Notes: a model not told the origin generated them from the sequence alone. 6,618 nt of DNA from Pseudomonadota bacterium (GCA_018830925.1 JAHJRK010000258.1:1-6618); one strand, 5' to 3'; counted from the stretch's first letter, positions 1 through 5,097 are shown. Program-made: numbers and translations.

Positions 1-549
1 AAAACCCATCTTTTCAAAAATAAGACAGAGAAATTCGAGCCTCGTTCCCGCAAACTCTCTCCGGGCATTCCGGATTTTAACCTTTGCAAGAGTCCTCGAT
101 CTTACGCCGGCAATAAATTTAACGGCTTCGGCAAGCTTATCATGAAGTTTTACGGACATATTGAGGCGATCTATAAATTCACACAAAACCGCGGCGGGCA
201 CCTGCACCTTTACAGTCCCTCTTTCATCAGGAAATATGATTTTGCTTTGAATTCCACGAGCGGATAAATACCCGGTAATCCTGTCCACGTCTTCTTCCCT
301 GATATCAGCCTGTTCAAGAAATTCTTCGAGGTGAAACTGTATTGATTCATCGGGAGAAAATATCAGTCTTAAAAGTGACTCTCTTTCGAATCCGGACCCG
401 CTCAATATTTCATTGATCCCTGCTGCCGAAGGGTTTGAAAAAGTTGAATCAATGTAATGCAAAACCTTACTGTCAAGGCTGAAGCCGCGTTGAAACACCT
501 CTTCTATTTTCCTTGCAACTTTCAAATCTTTTTCTTCCAAGGCTTTCAT
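1..549 (-). CDS. Unrecognised protein, N-terminal 183 residues, runs off the left edge
   Basis: The frame is open from an ATG at 549-547 to the left edge, giving 183 residues beginning MKALEEKDLK and ending in FEKMGF at the border, so the C-terminus is missing. The start lies 8 bp after the thioredoxin stop codon, so the two genes are almost certainly co-transcribed and probably translationally coupled. There is no clear Shine-Dalgarno in the 8-bp gap. The protein looks soluble, charged and mostly helical, with no signal peptide or membrane segment. Residues 60-105 are acidic (several E/D runs) and residues 148-170 are strongly basic (several R/K). I do not recognise the family and assign no function. 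The tight link to trxC hints at a redox or stress role, but that is inference only. Confidence 0.8.
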   Translation of the reverse strand, partial: MKALEEKDLKVARKIEEVFQRGFSLDSKVLHYIDSTFSNPSAAGINEILSGSGFERESLLRLIFSPDESIQFHLEEFLEQADIREEDVDRITGYLSARGIQSKIIFPDERGTVKVQVPAAVLCEFIDRLNMSVKLHDKLAEAVKFIAGVRSRTLAKVKIRNARREFAGTRLEFLCLIFEKMGF

Positions 550-557
550 ATGTAAAG

Positions 558-1016
558 CTATAAAAGGAAACCCGATATTTTATTGATTATCTGCTGTTTC
601 GGAAGGGCTCCGACAAGTGTATCTTTCAGTTCCGCCCTGTCAAAGATAAGCATGGTTGGGATGCTGGCGATACTATATTTTGCGGAAGTTAGCGGATTCT
701 CATCAACGTTCAGTTTGCATATTCTAACCCTTCCGGAATACTCTTCTGCAATCTCATCCATAACAGGCCCTACCATCCTGCATGGTCCGCACCACGGAGC
801 CCAGCAGTCAAGAAGAACAGGAATTGGAGATTTCAGTACCTTTTCGCTGAAATTATTGTCCGTAACGACCAAAGGCCTTTTACCGAAAAGATCGTTTATG
901 TCAAGCAAGGCCGAGCACTTGCCGCATCTTGCGGTTACACCTGACTTGTCCGACGGAATCCTGTTCTTTGTCCCGCAGGCTGAACATCTGATATTGACCG
1001 TGCTCGTTTTTATCAT
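558..1016 (-). CDS. trxC: Thioredoxin 2 (TrxC type) with N-terminal zinc ribbon
   Basis: This 152-aa protein is a cytoplasmic thiol-disulfide oxidoreductase. Residues 11-34 form a zinc ribbon with two CxxC pairs (C11/C14 and C31/C34), the hallmark of E. coli TrxC-type thioredoxins. The thioredoxin fold follows, with active site WCGPC at 75-79 and the cis-proline loop SIPT at 118-121. An extra cysteine, C71, lies just before the active site, and C100 is also present. The frame is open further upstream, to a TTG at 1055. I chose the ATG at 1016-1014 because a perfect AGGAGG sits 4 nt before it and because the zinc ribbon then starts where it does in TrxC. The TAG stop is followed 8 bp later by the start of the next gene, so the two form a small operon. 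TrxC proteins in this family are often part of oxidative-stress responses, but no operator is visible here. Confidence 0.95.
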   Translation of the reverse strand: MIKTSTVNIRCSACGTKNRIPSDKSGVTARCGKCSALLDINDLFGKRPLVVTDNNFSEKVLKSPIPVLLDCWAPWCGPCRMVGPVMDEIAEEYSGRVRICKLNVDENPLTSAKYSIASIPTMLIFDRAELKDTLVGALPKQQIINKISGFLL

Positions 1017-1020
1017 TTGC

Positions 1021-1028
1021 CCTCCTTT
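1021..1028 (-). promoter_or_regulatory. Strong ribosome binding site that fixes the trxC start
   Basis: The minus strand reads AGAAAGGAGGGCAA directly before the ATG at 1016. The AGGAGG core (1026-1021) is a perfect Shine-Dalgarno with a 4-nt spacer. It decides between this ATG and the upstream in-frame TTG at 1055, which has no comparable signal. Confidence 0.8.
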
Positions 1029-1104
1029 CTCCCAGAACCTCAAGGCATAAAACAAGTGCGACGGTCATATCCAAACGAGGAGGGGTATCCGGTTCGTCCT
1101 TGCC

Positions 1105-1139
1105 ATCCCCCGGAATGTATGGAACAAACTCCGGGGGAT
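1105..1139. repeat. Perfect inverted repeat, 10-bp arms and 15-nt loop
   Basis: The arms ATCCCCCGGA (1105-1114) and TCCGGGGGAT (1130-1139) pair perfectly and are very GC-rich. Neither strand has a T-run after the stem, so this is not a classical intrinsic terminator. It sits about 90 bp upstream of the trxC start and just after the stop of a doubtful 50-codon ORF. It could shape the trxC leader or mark the end of lost coding sequence. Confidence 0.6.
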
Positions 1140-1317
1140 CCTCATTCATGAATCGTTGAAATCGCTCCAACAACATGGACTGCACTTGAGCCAAAGGGCT
1201 GACATGTTCGGCGATCGTTCAGAATCCTTCGCCCCGCCGCAAGTCCATCCTTCTTTTCGGAATGCTTTTTACGAAAGCAGACAAAACCCTGCATGTTTCT
1301 ACCACCTCGCCTCTTTT

Positions 1318-1377
1318 GGATAACGGTTGAACTGTGCGGCGCGTTTTTTTCGCGTCCGCACCAGTGAATTGTTATGA
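1318..1377 (-). other. attC recombination site of cassette 3 (60 bp)
   Basis: Read on the minus strand, R'' is TCATAAC (1377-1371) and R' is GTTATCC (1324-1318). The two cores pair through ATAAC/GTTAT. Between them is the typical single-strand hairpin: ACTG, TGCGG and CGCG pair with CGCG, CCGCA and CAGT around an A7 loop. Two unpaired bases (a G and an A) stick out on one side, like the extrahelical bases that direct integrase to the bottom strand. The layout closely parallels short attC sites such as that of the aadA1 cassette. The site begins 6 bp after the stop of the 409-aa gene. It is the last attC I can find, so it marks the distal end of the array. Confidence 0.88.
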
Positions 1378-1383
1378 ACGTTT

Positions 1384-2613
1384 TTAATCTTTAGTTGAAT
1401 CCCAGTCAATTTCTATATGAGATAGATCAATAAATTCGTAGTCTGGATCAACAAGGTCATTTACAACCTGTAAGCCGATGCCGGGATCGGTGTTAGAAAC
1501 ATTTATATTCCCTGAAGAATATTCTTCTATCAAGCGCTCATTAAAAAGATGCCCGAACAATCCCCAACCTTGAAATCCTAATAGTTGTGCACGGCTAAGC
1601 ATTATCTCTTTAAGAGCCAGCCAATTTGTAAATCCTTCTGGTCTAGGTTCGCATATGTTTTTTAAAAATCTTTCACCCGAAGAGGTAATTTTAGACAATG
1701 AATTCCCATGGCCAGATGGGTCTTGCTCCTGAATGAGGTTGATAAATCGTTTTTGCATCTCAGTAATATCTACAAGGCTTTCCGAGTTGTGAAAAAACCT
1801 TTCTATTGATTGGAAGGGCCCGAAGTTAAATATTGATATACTGTATGGAGCTAAACTACGTTCCCAAAGGTCTCTCCATAAAAACGCAAAACCATGCCCA
1901 TTTTGTCTATTACCTTCTGTTGACATAATTGAAAGCGCTGCTTTCATCTGTGGAATATATTTATCAAGACGATTTTTATCTGGATTTTCTTTATACAAGC
2001 CATAATCATATAAACATAGTTGATATCCAGTTATGTGTTTATCAGATATACGAGTCGCGGTATCCGCTTCTAATAGCTCGGGTATTTTTTTTATCTCAAG
2101 CTTAATACTATCGTTTAGCTTGACCGGCTGAAGACAAATAATGTTTTTGTTCTGCCAAAAAATTTCATGAAAAATATAATGTCGCAATAGGGTGGGCCAA
2201 GATGTGGAAATAACGACACTGAATAAGTCTCCATCTGATAAAAATGGAAGATATGTTCTAATTTCACATGAGTATGCACCTAATTCAGTACCGGCTTGAC
2301 GAGTTGGACCCGATAAATTTTTTAGTTCAACGACCACTATACCTTCTGATTCGGCAGAATATAGGAGAAAATCTGGTTTCAAAGAGCCTGTATTATGCAA
2401 TGAGATGTTCTCATTATCAGAAATTACATCAGTTATATAAAGTGCAGATAAACATGTATTAAAGCTATCAAGGACTCGGTGTTCTTCCAGAGAAGATGGC
2501 TTATAATCATCAATATATTCTGTGTTGGTTATCAAATCAGCCAATCCAGAACAATCTTCAAGCTCCTTGCGAAGCCATTGATGCATTTCAGACTCGTTAA
2601 CGAAAAGACTCAA
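1384..2613 (-). CDS. Putative PD-(D/E)XK nuclease-like cassette protein, 409 aa
   Basis: Residues 76-100 contain a PD-(D/E)XK core: P80-D81, a hydrophobic strand, then E96-L-K98 (ELKN), followed by a helix with Q106 and the segment GTELGAYSCEI. This is the layout of nuclease domains in restriction-type and repair enzymes. The rest, residues 125-409, matches nothing I recognise and may be the target-recognition or regulatory part. No signal peptide or membrane segment is visible. The start is a TTG (2613-2611), chosen because AAGGA lies 9 nt upstream. The next in-frame ATG is codon 10 and has no such site. The TTG overlaps the TGA of a 12-codon leader ORF, which suggests translational coupling. 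The gene is AT-rich compared with the neighbouring cassettes, as expected for independently acquired cassettes. A role in phage defence is possible but unproven. Confidence 0.8.
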   Translation of the reverse strand: MSLFVNESEMHQWLRKELEDCSGLADLITNTEYIDDYKPSSLEEHRVLDSFNTCLSALYITDVISDNENISLHNTGSLKPDFLLYSAESEGIVVVELKNLSGPTRQAGTELGAYSCEIRTYLPFLSDGDLFSVVISTSWPTLLRHYIFHEIFWQNKNIICLQPVKLNDSIKLEIKKIPELLEADTATRISDKHITGYQLCLYDYGLYKENPDKNRLDKYIPQMKAALSIMSTEGNRQNGHGFAFLWRDLWERSLAPYSISIFNFGPFQSIERFFHNSESLVDITEMQKRFINLIQEQDPSGHGNSLSKITSSGERFLKNICEPRPEGFTNWLALKEIMLSRAQLLGFQGWGLFGHLFNERLIEEYSSGNINVSNTDPGIGLQVVNDLVDPDYEFIDLSHIEIDWDSTKD

Positions 2614-2648
2614 TCGATAATTTCCTTATAAAACATGATTAAGTTCAT
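2610..2648 (-). promoter_or_regulatory. 12-codon leader ORF starting inside attC R' and overlapping the TTG start
   Basis: The ATG in the R' core GTTATGA (2648-2646) opens a frame reading MNLIMFYKEIID, with an internal second ATG. It stops at TGA 2612-2610, overlapping the TTG start (2613-2611) of the 409-aa gene as TTGA. It could deliver ribosomes to the weak TTG start. The comparable known case is ORF-11 in attI1, which helps translate first cassettes lacking their own ribosome site. Whether this one is translated is inference. Confidence 0.4.
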
Positions 2649-2788
2649 AACGGCGGCTGTTCGAGTGTAACTCAACAGCCGCCGATAAGTGAGATGGCCG
2701 AAGGCCAAGTGAGCGCCAGCGAACGGCCTCACTTATCGTGGCCTTCAGCGGCGCGGCTTTTTGCGTCCGCTGGAAGGCATGGTTATGA
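2645..2788 (-). other. Composite attC site of cassette 2 (144 bp, three hairpins)
   Basis: On the minus strand the outer cores R'' TCATAAC (2788-2782) and R' GTTATGA (2651-2645) are perfectly complementary. Inside are three hairpins. The first (2778-2741) is a classic attC stem, CCTTC/AGCGG/CGC pairing with GCG/CCGCT/GAAGG, with two unpaired bases, matching the 60-bp attC downstream. The second has perfect 11-bp arms CGATAAGTGAG/CTCACTTATCG (2738-2728 and 2693-2683). The third has 11-bp arms CGGCGGCTGTT/AACAGCCGCCG plus an inner GAGT/ACTC with one bulged base (2684-2651). The stop codon TAA of the exporter gene lies inside R''. At 144 bp it is at the upper end of known attC sizes, and it may be two attC sites merged. 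Confidence 0.82.
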
Positions 2789-3115
2789 GGCCCCTTGCGA
2801 TGAAGAAACCAATTTAAGGCCAACTATTCCAGCTACGATTAATAACAAACAGATTATTCTCAGAATATCCCGTGATTCGCCGAACAGTACCATGCCCATA
2901 ATCGCAACCCCGATGGCCCCAATCCCTGTCCAGACCGCATAGGCTGTGCCCACTGGAATTGTTTTCATGGCGACAGACAGTAATAAAAAACTAATTGCCA
3001 TAGCCGATACAGTGAGAAGTGACGGAATGAGTTTAGTAAACCCATCCGTATATTTGAGACCGATTGCCCAACAACATTCAAACAAACCGGCTACTACTAA
3101 ATAAGTCCATACCAT
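2783..3115 (-). CDS. sugE: SugE/Gdx-type small multidrug resistance (SMR) exporter
   Basis: This 110-aa inner-membrane protein has four transmembrane helices, roughly at residues 4-21, 32-49, 57-78 and 85-102. SMR proteins work as antiparallel dimers that exchange protons for cations. All Gdx marker residues are in register: E13 (proton and substrate site), W16, S42, Y59, W62 and K101. The motif PVGTAYAVWTGIGA at 54-67 and GLKYTDGF at 19-26 also match SugE. The family exports guanidinium, and some members also export quaternary ammonium compounds. The start is ATG at 3115, with GAGGG 12 nt upstream. The stop TAA lies inside the R'' core of the following attC. It is the gene of cassette 2. SMR genes (qac and sugE types) are among the commonest integron cassettes. 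No guanidine riboswitch fits in the 35-nt leader, so expression should depend on an upstream promoter. Confidence 0.95.
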   Translation of the reverse strand: MVWTYLVVAGLFECCWAIGLKYTDGFTKLIPSLLTVSAMAISFLLLSVAMKTIPVGTAYAVWTGIGAIGVAIMGMVLFGESRDILRIICLLLIVAGIVGLKLVSSSQGAS

Positions 3116-3124
3116 ATTATATGT

Positions 3125-3148
3125 TTACCCTCGATTCTGTTGACTCAT
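3125..3148 (-). promoter_or_regulatory. 7-codon leader ORF starting inside attC R' before the exporter gene
   Basis: As in the next cassette, the ATG of the R' core GTTATGA (3148-3146) opens a short frame, here MSQQNRG, ending TAA at 3127-3125. Its last codons contain the GAGGG ribosome site of the exporter gene, and it stops 9 nt before that gene's ATG. Ribosomes ending here could re-initiate at the exporter. That the pattern repeats in two cassettes follows directly from the shared core sequence. Confidence 0.3.
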
Positions 3149-3225
3149 AACGTACGGCTCAGCGGGAGTGGCCGTTTTTTGACACGATCCGCTGCAGCCG
3201 CTGGTTGAGCATTTTAGCGTTACTC
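3145..3225 (-). other. attC recombination site of cassette 1 (81 bp)
   Basis: On the minus strand R'' is GAGTAAC (3225-3219) and R' is GTTATGA (3151-3145), with TAACG pairing to CGTTA at the base. Inside, GCTC and AGCGG pair with CCGCT and GAGC, with a four-base bulge, and a looser loop (GTGTCAAAAAACGGCCAC) closes through GTG/CAC. The PIN gene's TGA overlaps the first bases of R'', leaving no spacer. The exporter cassette follows directly after the R' crossover point. Confidence 0.83.
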
Positions 3226-4375
3226 AAAATACCTTGTCAATCCTCAGATCATCGAAGATATCGTCCTTTTCTTTCTGGGCGTCTATTGTTGCGACCACAG
3301 TCAAGACTCTCGTGACTGTCTTAACTATTTCTCGGGGTTTCCAGTTGTAAGTCTTTTTCTCGAGCGTGACCGGCGATGTACTGTCGAGAAGGTCAGGCTG
3401 TACAACAGCCCTTGCCTGTGGCCCAAGAAGTCCAAGCCCGAAACCGGGCTCGGTGACAACTATCTCTAATTCGATTTCTACTGATATTCTGACGGGATAT
3501 CGGTTCTTCGCCGGCTCTTCTCCGTACGTTGGAGCGCCGCCGATGACATTTGTTATCTTTACCGGTCTAACCGAAAGAATGCTTTCGACTGTGCCAATAA
3601 TACGATCATACAGCTCCGCGGATGGTGGGTTGATAGTCCAATCGGTAATTTCCACCGGGGTCTTTCTAATGTAGTCCAGGATTTCCGGCTCATGAGCTTG
3701 CATGAAGGCTGTCAGCTTTGATTTCTTGGCCTCTAAGTATGCCGACGATTCATCGCTGAGCAAGGATTTGAGTTTTGCAACAATTTCTGTCTCGCTTACA
3801 AAATCAACTGCGATTTCCCGATCCATGAATCTTTCTGCCGAACGCTTCACAGCGCCGTCATTACTAATGACCAGCACTCTCGACTTAGTGAAGTTCTCTC
3901 TCGCATGTTCAGCGTAGCTTTCGAGAATAACCGCATCGCACAGGCCCTTGCCGCCTTGGTCAAAGGGTGGCCTTTTTGTTACGGCTTCATTCAACAAACG
4001 AGACAGTGGAGCGTCCCAATTGGTTATTACGGTGAAACCTGCGGCTTTCATCATGCCCGACACCACGCTGACAAGTTGAGAGTTTCGCGGTAGGGAAATC
4101 TCGTTTAGCCTGATGTCCGGTACGGAAACGCCATAGTGTCTCAGCAAGGTTATTGATGATAACAGTTTCTGCCGTTTGCCCTCTAACACTACCATAATGT
4201 GTTCACACCACTCAGAAAGTACGAGTTCAGATATGCACACACTGATGCCATATTCATTCGTGATAGATAAAAGCTCGTTAATCCATGAGGCGTCGAGCGT
4301 TGGACCTGCCGTGCGCAAAGCGTTGGTATCCAAGTAAATGGCAGAAGGCAGATGTTTCCAAACGTAATCAGTCAT
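3224..4375 (-). CDS. PIN-domain protein (putative RNase), 383 aa
   Basis: The N-terminal ~200 residues show a PIN-like nuclease fold. Strand 1 carries the DTN motif (IYLDTNAL, D16). A conserved acidic segment SELVLSEW follows (E50 and E55), then KGLCDAVILESY with D147, and the strand VLVISND with D173. Together these give the four acidic positions that bind metal in PIN ribonucleases. The architecture resembles the larger PIN/DUF4935-like proteins rather than the ~130-aa VapC toxins, and no antitoxin gene accompanies it. Residues 240-383 form a distinct, strand-rich C-terminal part I do not recognise. The ATG start has AAGGA 12 nt upstream. It is the first cassette, next to attI, the position that is usually best expressed. 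A role in RNA cleavage, for example abortive defence, is inferred from the fold only. Confidence 0.82.
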   Translation of the reverse strand: MTDYVWKHLPSAIYLDTNALRTAGPTLDASWINELLSITNEYGISVCISELVLSEWCEHIMVVLEGKRQKLLSSITLLRHYGVSVPDIRLNEISLPRNSQLVSVVSGMMKAAGFTVITNWDAPLSRLLNEAVTKRPPFDQGGKGLCDAVILESYAEHARENFTKSRVLVISNDGAVKRSAERFMDREIAVDFVSETEIVAKLKSLLSDESSAYLEAKKSKLTAFMQAHEPEILDYIRKTPVEITDWTINPPSAELYDRIIGTVESILSVRPVKITNVIGGAPTYGEEPAKNRYPVRISVEIELEIVVTEPGFGLGLLGPQARAVVQPDLLDSTSPVTLEKKTYNWKPREIVKTVTRVLTVVATIDAQKEKDDIFDDLRIDKVF

Positions 4376-4403
4376 CGTATTTGTGTATCCTTACTGTTTC
4401 TAT

Positions 4404-4470
4404 GCCCAACAGTGTTAATAAGTGGAAAACTTTCCATCTATTGCCTATATACGATGGAAAATATTTCCAT
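4404..4470 (-). other. attI-like primary recombination site
   Basis: On the minus strand ATTAAC (4419-4414), a 3-nt spacer and GTTGGGC (4410-4404) form an L-R core. This is laid out like attI1, where an L box, AAA and GTTAGGC follow one another. GTTGGGC fits the GTTRRRY consensus at all seven positions. Upstream lie two palindromes, TGGAAA-N2-TTTCCA (4423-4436) and ATGGAAA-N3-TTTCCAT (4454-4470), centred about 32 bp apart. They stand where attI sites carry the integrase-binding direct repeats. The region is very AT-rich and is flanked by the integrase stub on one side and the first cassette on the other. The cassette promoter is probably here or in intI, but I cannot place it with confidence. 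Confidence 0.68.
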
Positions 4471-4544
4471 ATATTGTTATATTAACGTTGCAATACGGAA
4501 AACACATTCGAATTTTCAATGTTTTAAGGATATTGGTTGTTACC

Positions 4545-4631
4545 ATGGAAATCAAGAATAAACTTACGGATCAGGTGAGGCGGGTTCTGTGATATCATCA
4601 TTACTCTTTGAGCACCGAAAAGACCTGCTGG
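4545..4631 (+). pseudogene. intI: N-terminal stub of an integron integrase gene (intI), with stop codon and truncation
   Basis: The plus-strand frame from ATG 4545 reads MEIKNKLTDQVRRVL, a TGA stop (4590-4592), then in the same frame YHHYSLSTEKTCW. Integron integrases start with a segment of the form xxLLDQVRxxLRxxHYSxRTExxYVxW, so both halves align across the stop. Changing TGA to CGA would restore the conserved arginine, so the stop looks like a single C-to-T change. After W at 4629-4631 the similarity ends and homology to the end of a response-regulator gene begins within about 10 bp. More than 90% of the gene, including all catalytic residues, is missing. It is divergent from the cassette array and next to attI, exactly where intI belongs. 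Identification rests on pattern memory of the family, not on a search. Confidence 0.72.
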
Positions 4632-4642
4632 GAGAGGAATTT

Positions 4643-4728
4643 AACAGGCGGAAAAGAATGAATATTTCAAGGCATTACCCCGTATTTTTTCAGTTTCTTA
4701 TGAAGGATTCTTCTGTTTAAACCGAGCC
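4643..4728. repeat. Imperfect 86-bp direct repeat, copy A
   Basis: An ungapped match to 5457-5542 (offset 814) shows 68 of 86 bases identical by eye, about 79%. It covers the last ~20 codons of a response-regulator gene plus about 24 bp beyond its stop codon. Most differences in the coding part fall at third codon positions, so the two copies diverged as working genes (orthologues or paralogues) rather than by random decay. Confidence 0.85.
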
Positions 4729-4735
4729 GCCGGGG
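4667..4735 (-). pseudogene. 3'-end fragment of a second NtrC-family response regulator
   Basis: The minus strand from 4735 encodes 22 residues, PRRLGLNRRILHKKLKKYGV then MP and a TGA stop (4669-4667). This matches the final residues of the neighbouring regulator (ARRLGITRRTLHKKLKKYGV, MP, stop), which form the recognition part of a Fis-type DNA-binding helix-turn-helix. Immediately upstream the frame has a stop, and the similarity fades with a one-base shift. No receiver or AAA+ part exists here, so this is a fragment only. It lies directly beyond the intI truncation and forms one of the two repeats flanking the toxin-antitoxin pair. Confidence 0.82.
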
Positions 4736-4794
4736 TTTTCATATTTTCTCGGCTCATTTCCGCGCTTCTTCCTGTCGCCTGAATTGACTTCGGC

Positions 4795-5097
4795 TCATTC
4801 ATCTTTTTGCTCTGATGAACGGAGAACATCCATGGCCCCGTGGATCACCGCCACGACGTCAACCTGATCTGGTTTAATGTGGTAAATAATGCGGTAGGGA
4901 CCTTCAATGACTTCGCGAATCTGGTCGATATTGTATTCAGGAACCCTTCGGCCTGAGAAGGGGTGCTCAGCAATCTGCTGGGATCTTCGGGTAAGGCGGT
5001 CAACCATACGCTTTGCGTACTCCAGCGAATCCAGGGCAATATAGGCGTAGATGGCATCCAGATGTCCCTCGGCTGTATCAGTCCAGTGGACTTTCAT
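4795..5097 (-). CDS. ParE/RelE-superfamily toxin
   Basis: This 100-aa protein has the full ParE/RelE-type pattern: W5 in the first strand, helices with IYAYIALDSLEYAKRMVDRL (residues 16-35), the loop HPFSGRRVPE (45-54), IREVIEG (60-66), the strand YRIIYHI (68-74) and a final strand VVAVIHG with H86. Members with this GRRVPE...YRIIY pattern are usually ParE-like, and many ParE toxins inhibit DNA gyrase. RelE toxins instead cut mRNA on the ribosome, and sequence alone does not decide between the two. The ATG overlaps the antitoxin stop codon by four bases (ATGA), giving translational coupling with the antitoxin made first. Downstream lies the response-regulator fragment, and no terminator is visible. 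Confidence 0.92.
   Translation of the reverse strand: MKVHWTDTAEGHLDAIYAYIALDSLEYAKRMVDRLTRRSQQIAEHPFSGRRVPEYNIDQIREVIEGPYRIIYHIKPDQVDVVAVIHGAMDVLRSSEQKDE

Larger units (their letters stand above)
1017..1317. other. Roughly 300 bp between the integron end and trxC, no convincing gene
   Basis: Two weak minus-strand frames are open. The first is a 50-codon ORF, ATG at 1294-1292 to TGA at 1144-1142, starting MQGFVCFRKK. It has a fair ribosome site (AGGTGG, 7-nt spacer), starts about 30 nt after the last attC core as the cassette genes do, and stops 2 bp before a strong inverted repeat. The second is a frame beginning at a TTG (1194) that reads MAQVQSMLLERF. It stays open into trxC and would overlap it by 116 bp, so its tail is certainly not real. 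Neither resembles a family I know. The stretch may hold the remains of a fourth cassette or of a gene that once preceded trxC. The trxC promoter should also lie here, but I see no clear -35/-10 pair. Confidence 0.4.
1318..4470 (-). mobile_element. Integron cassette array: attI-like site plus three gene cassettes
   Basis: Three unrelated minus-strand genes are separated by attC-type sites and preceded by an attI-like core, with an integrase stub facing the other way. Taking the crossover between G and TT of each GTTRRRY-like core, cassette 1 (PIN protein) spans 4409-3151, cassette 2 (SugE/Gdx exporter) 3150-2651, and cassette 3 (PD-(D/E)XK protein) 2650-1324. Each follows the cassette rule of a short leader (24-37 nt from boundary to start codon), one gene with almost no promoter space, and attC immediately after or overlapping the stop codon. 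The R' cores read GTTATGA, GTTATGA and GTTATCC, as in the TTATG-type cores of Vibrio superintegrons. No functional integrase is visible in the window. Confidence 0.85.

Noticed and set aside
901..1194. 97-codon minus-strand frame starting at a TTG and reading into trxC
   Set aside because: It overlaps the well-supported thioredoxin gene by 116 bp in another frame and has no good ribosome site. Only its first third could be a remnant.
2651..2684. Strong hairpin upstream of the 409-aa gene as an intrinsic terminator
   Set aside because: No T-run follows on either strand, and it lies between the attC cores, so a recombination-site stem is the better explanation.
4393..4413. ACTGT/ACAGT inverted repeat over the attI core, resembling a LexA (SOS) box that often controls intI
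   Set aside because: The spacer between CTGT and ACAG is 11 bases, whereas the LexA box needs 8, and the fit elsewhere is poor.
4590..4592. TGA inside the intI stub read as selenocysteine or programmed readthrough
   Set aside because: The gene is truncated 13 codons later, so it cannot make an enzyme. A CGA-to-TGA nonsense change is the simpler explanation.
4749..4799. 10-bp direct repeat TCGGCTCATT at 4749-4758 and 4790-4799, just after the toxin gene
   Set aside because: It is short and isolated, with no associated element. It could be a minor slip duplication, but nothing supports a function.
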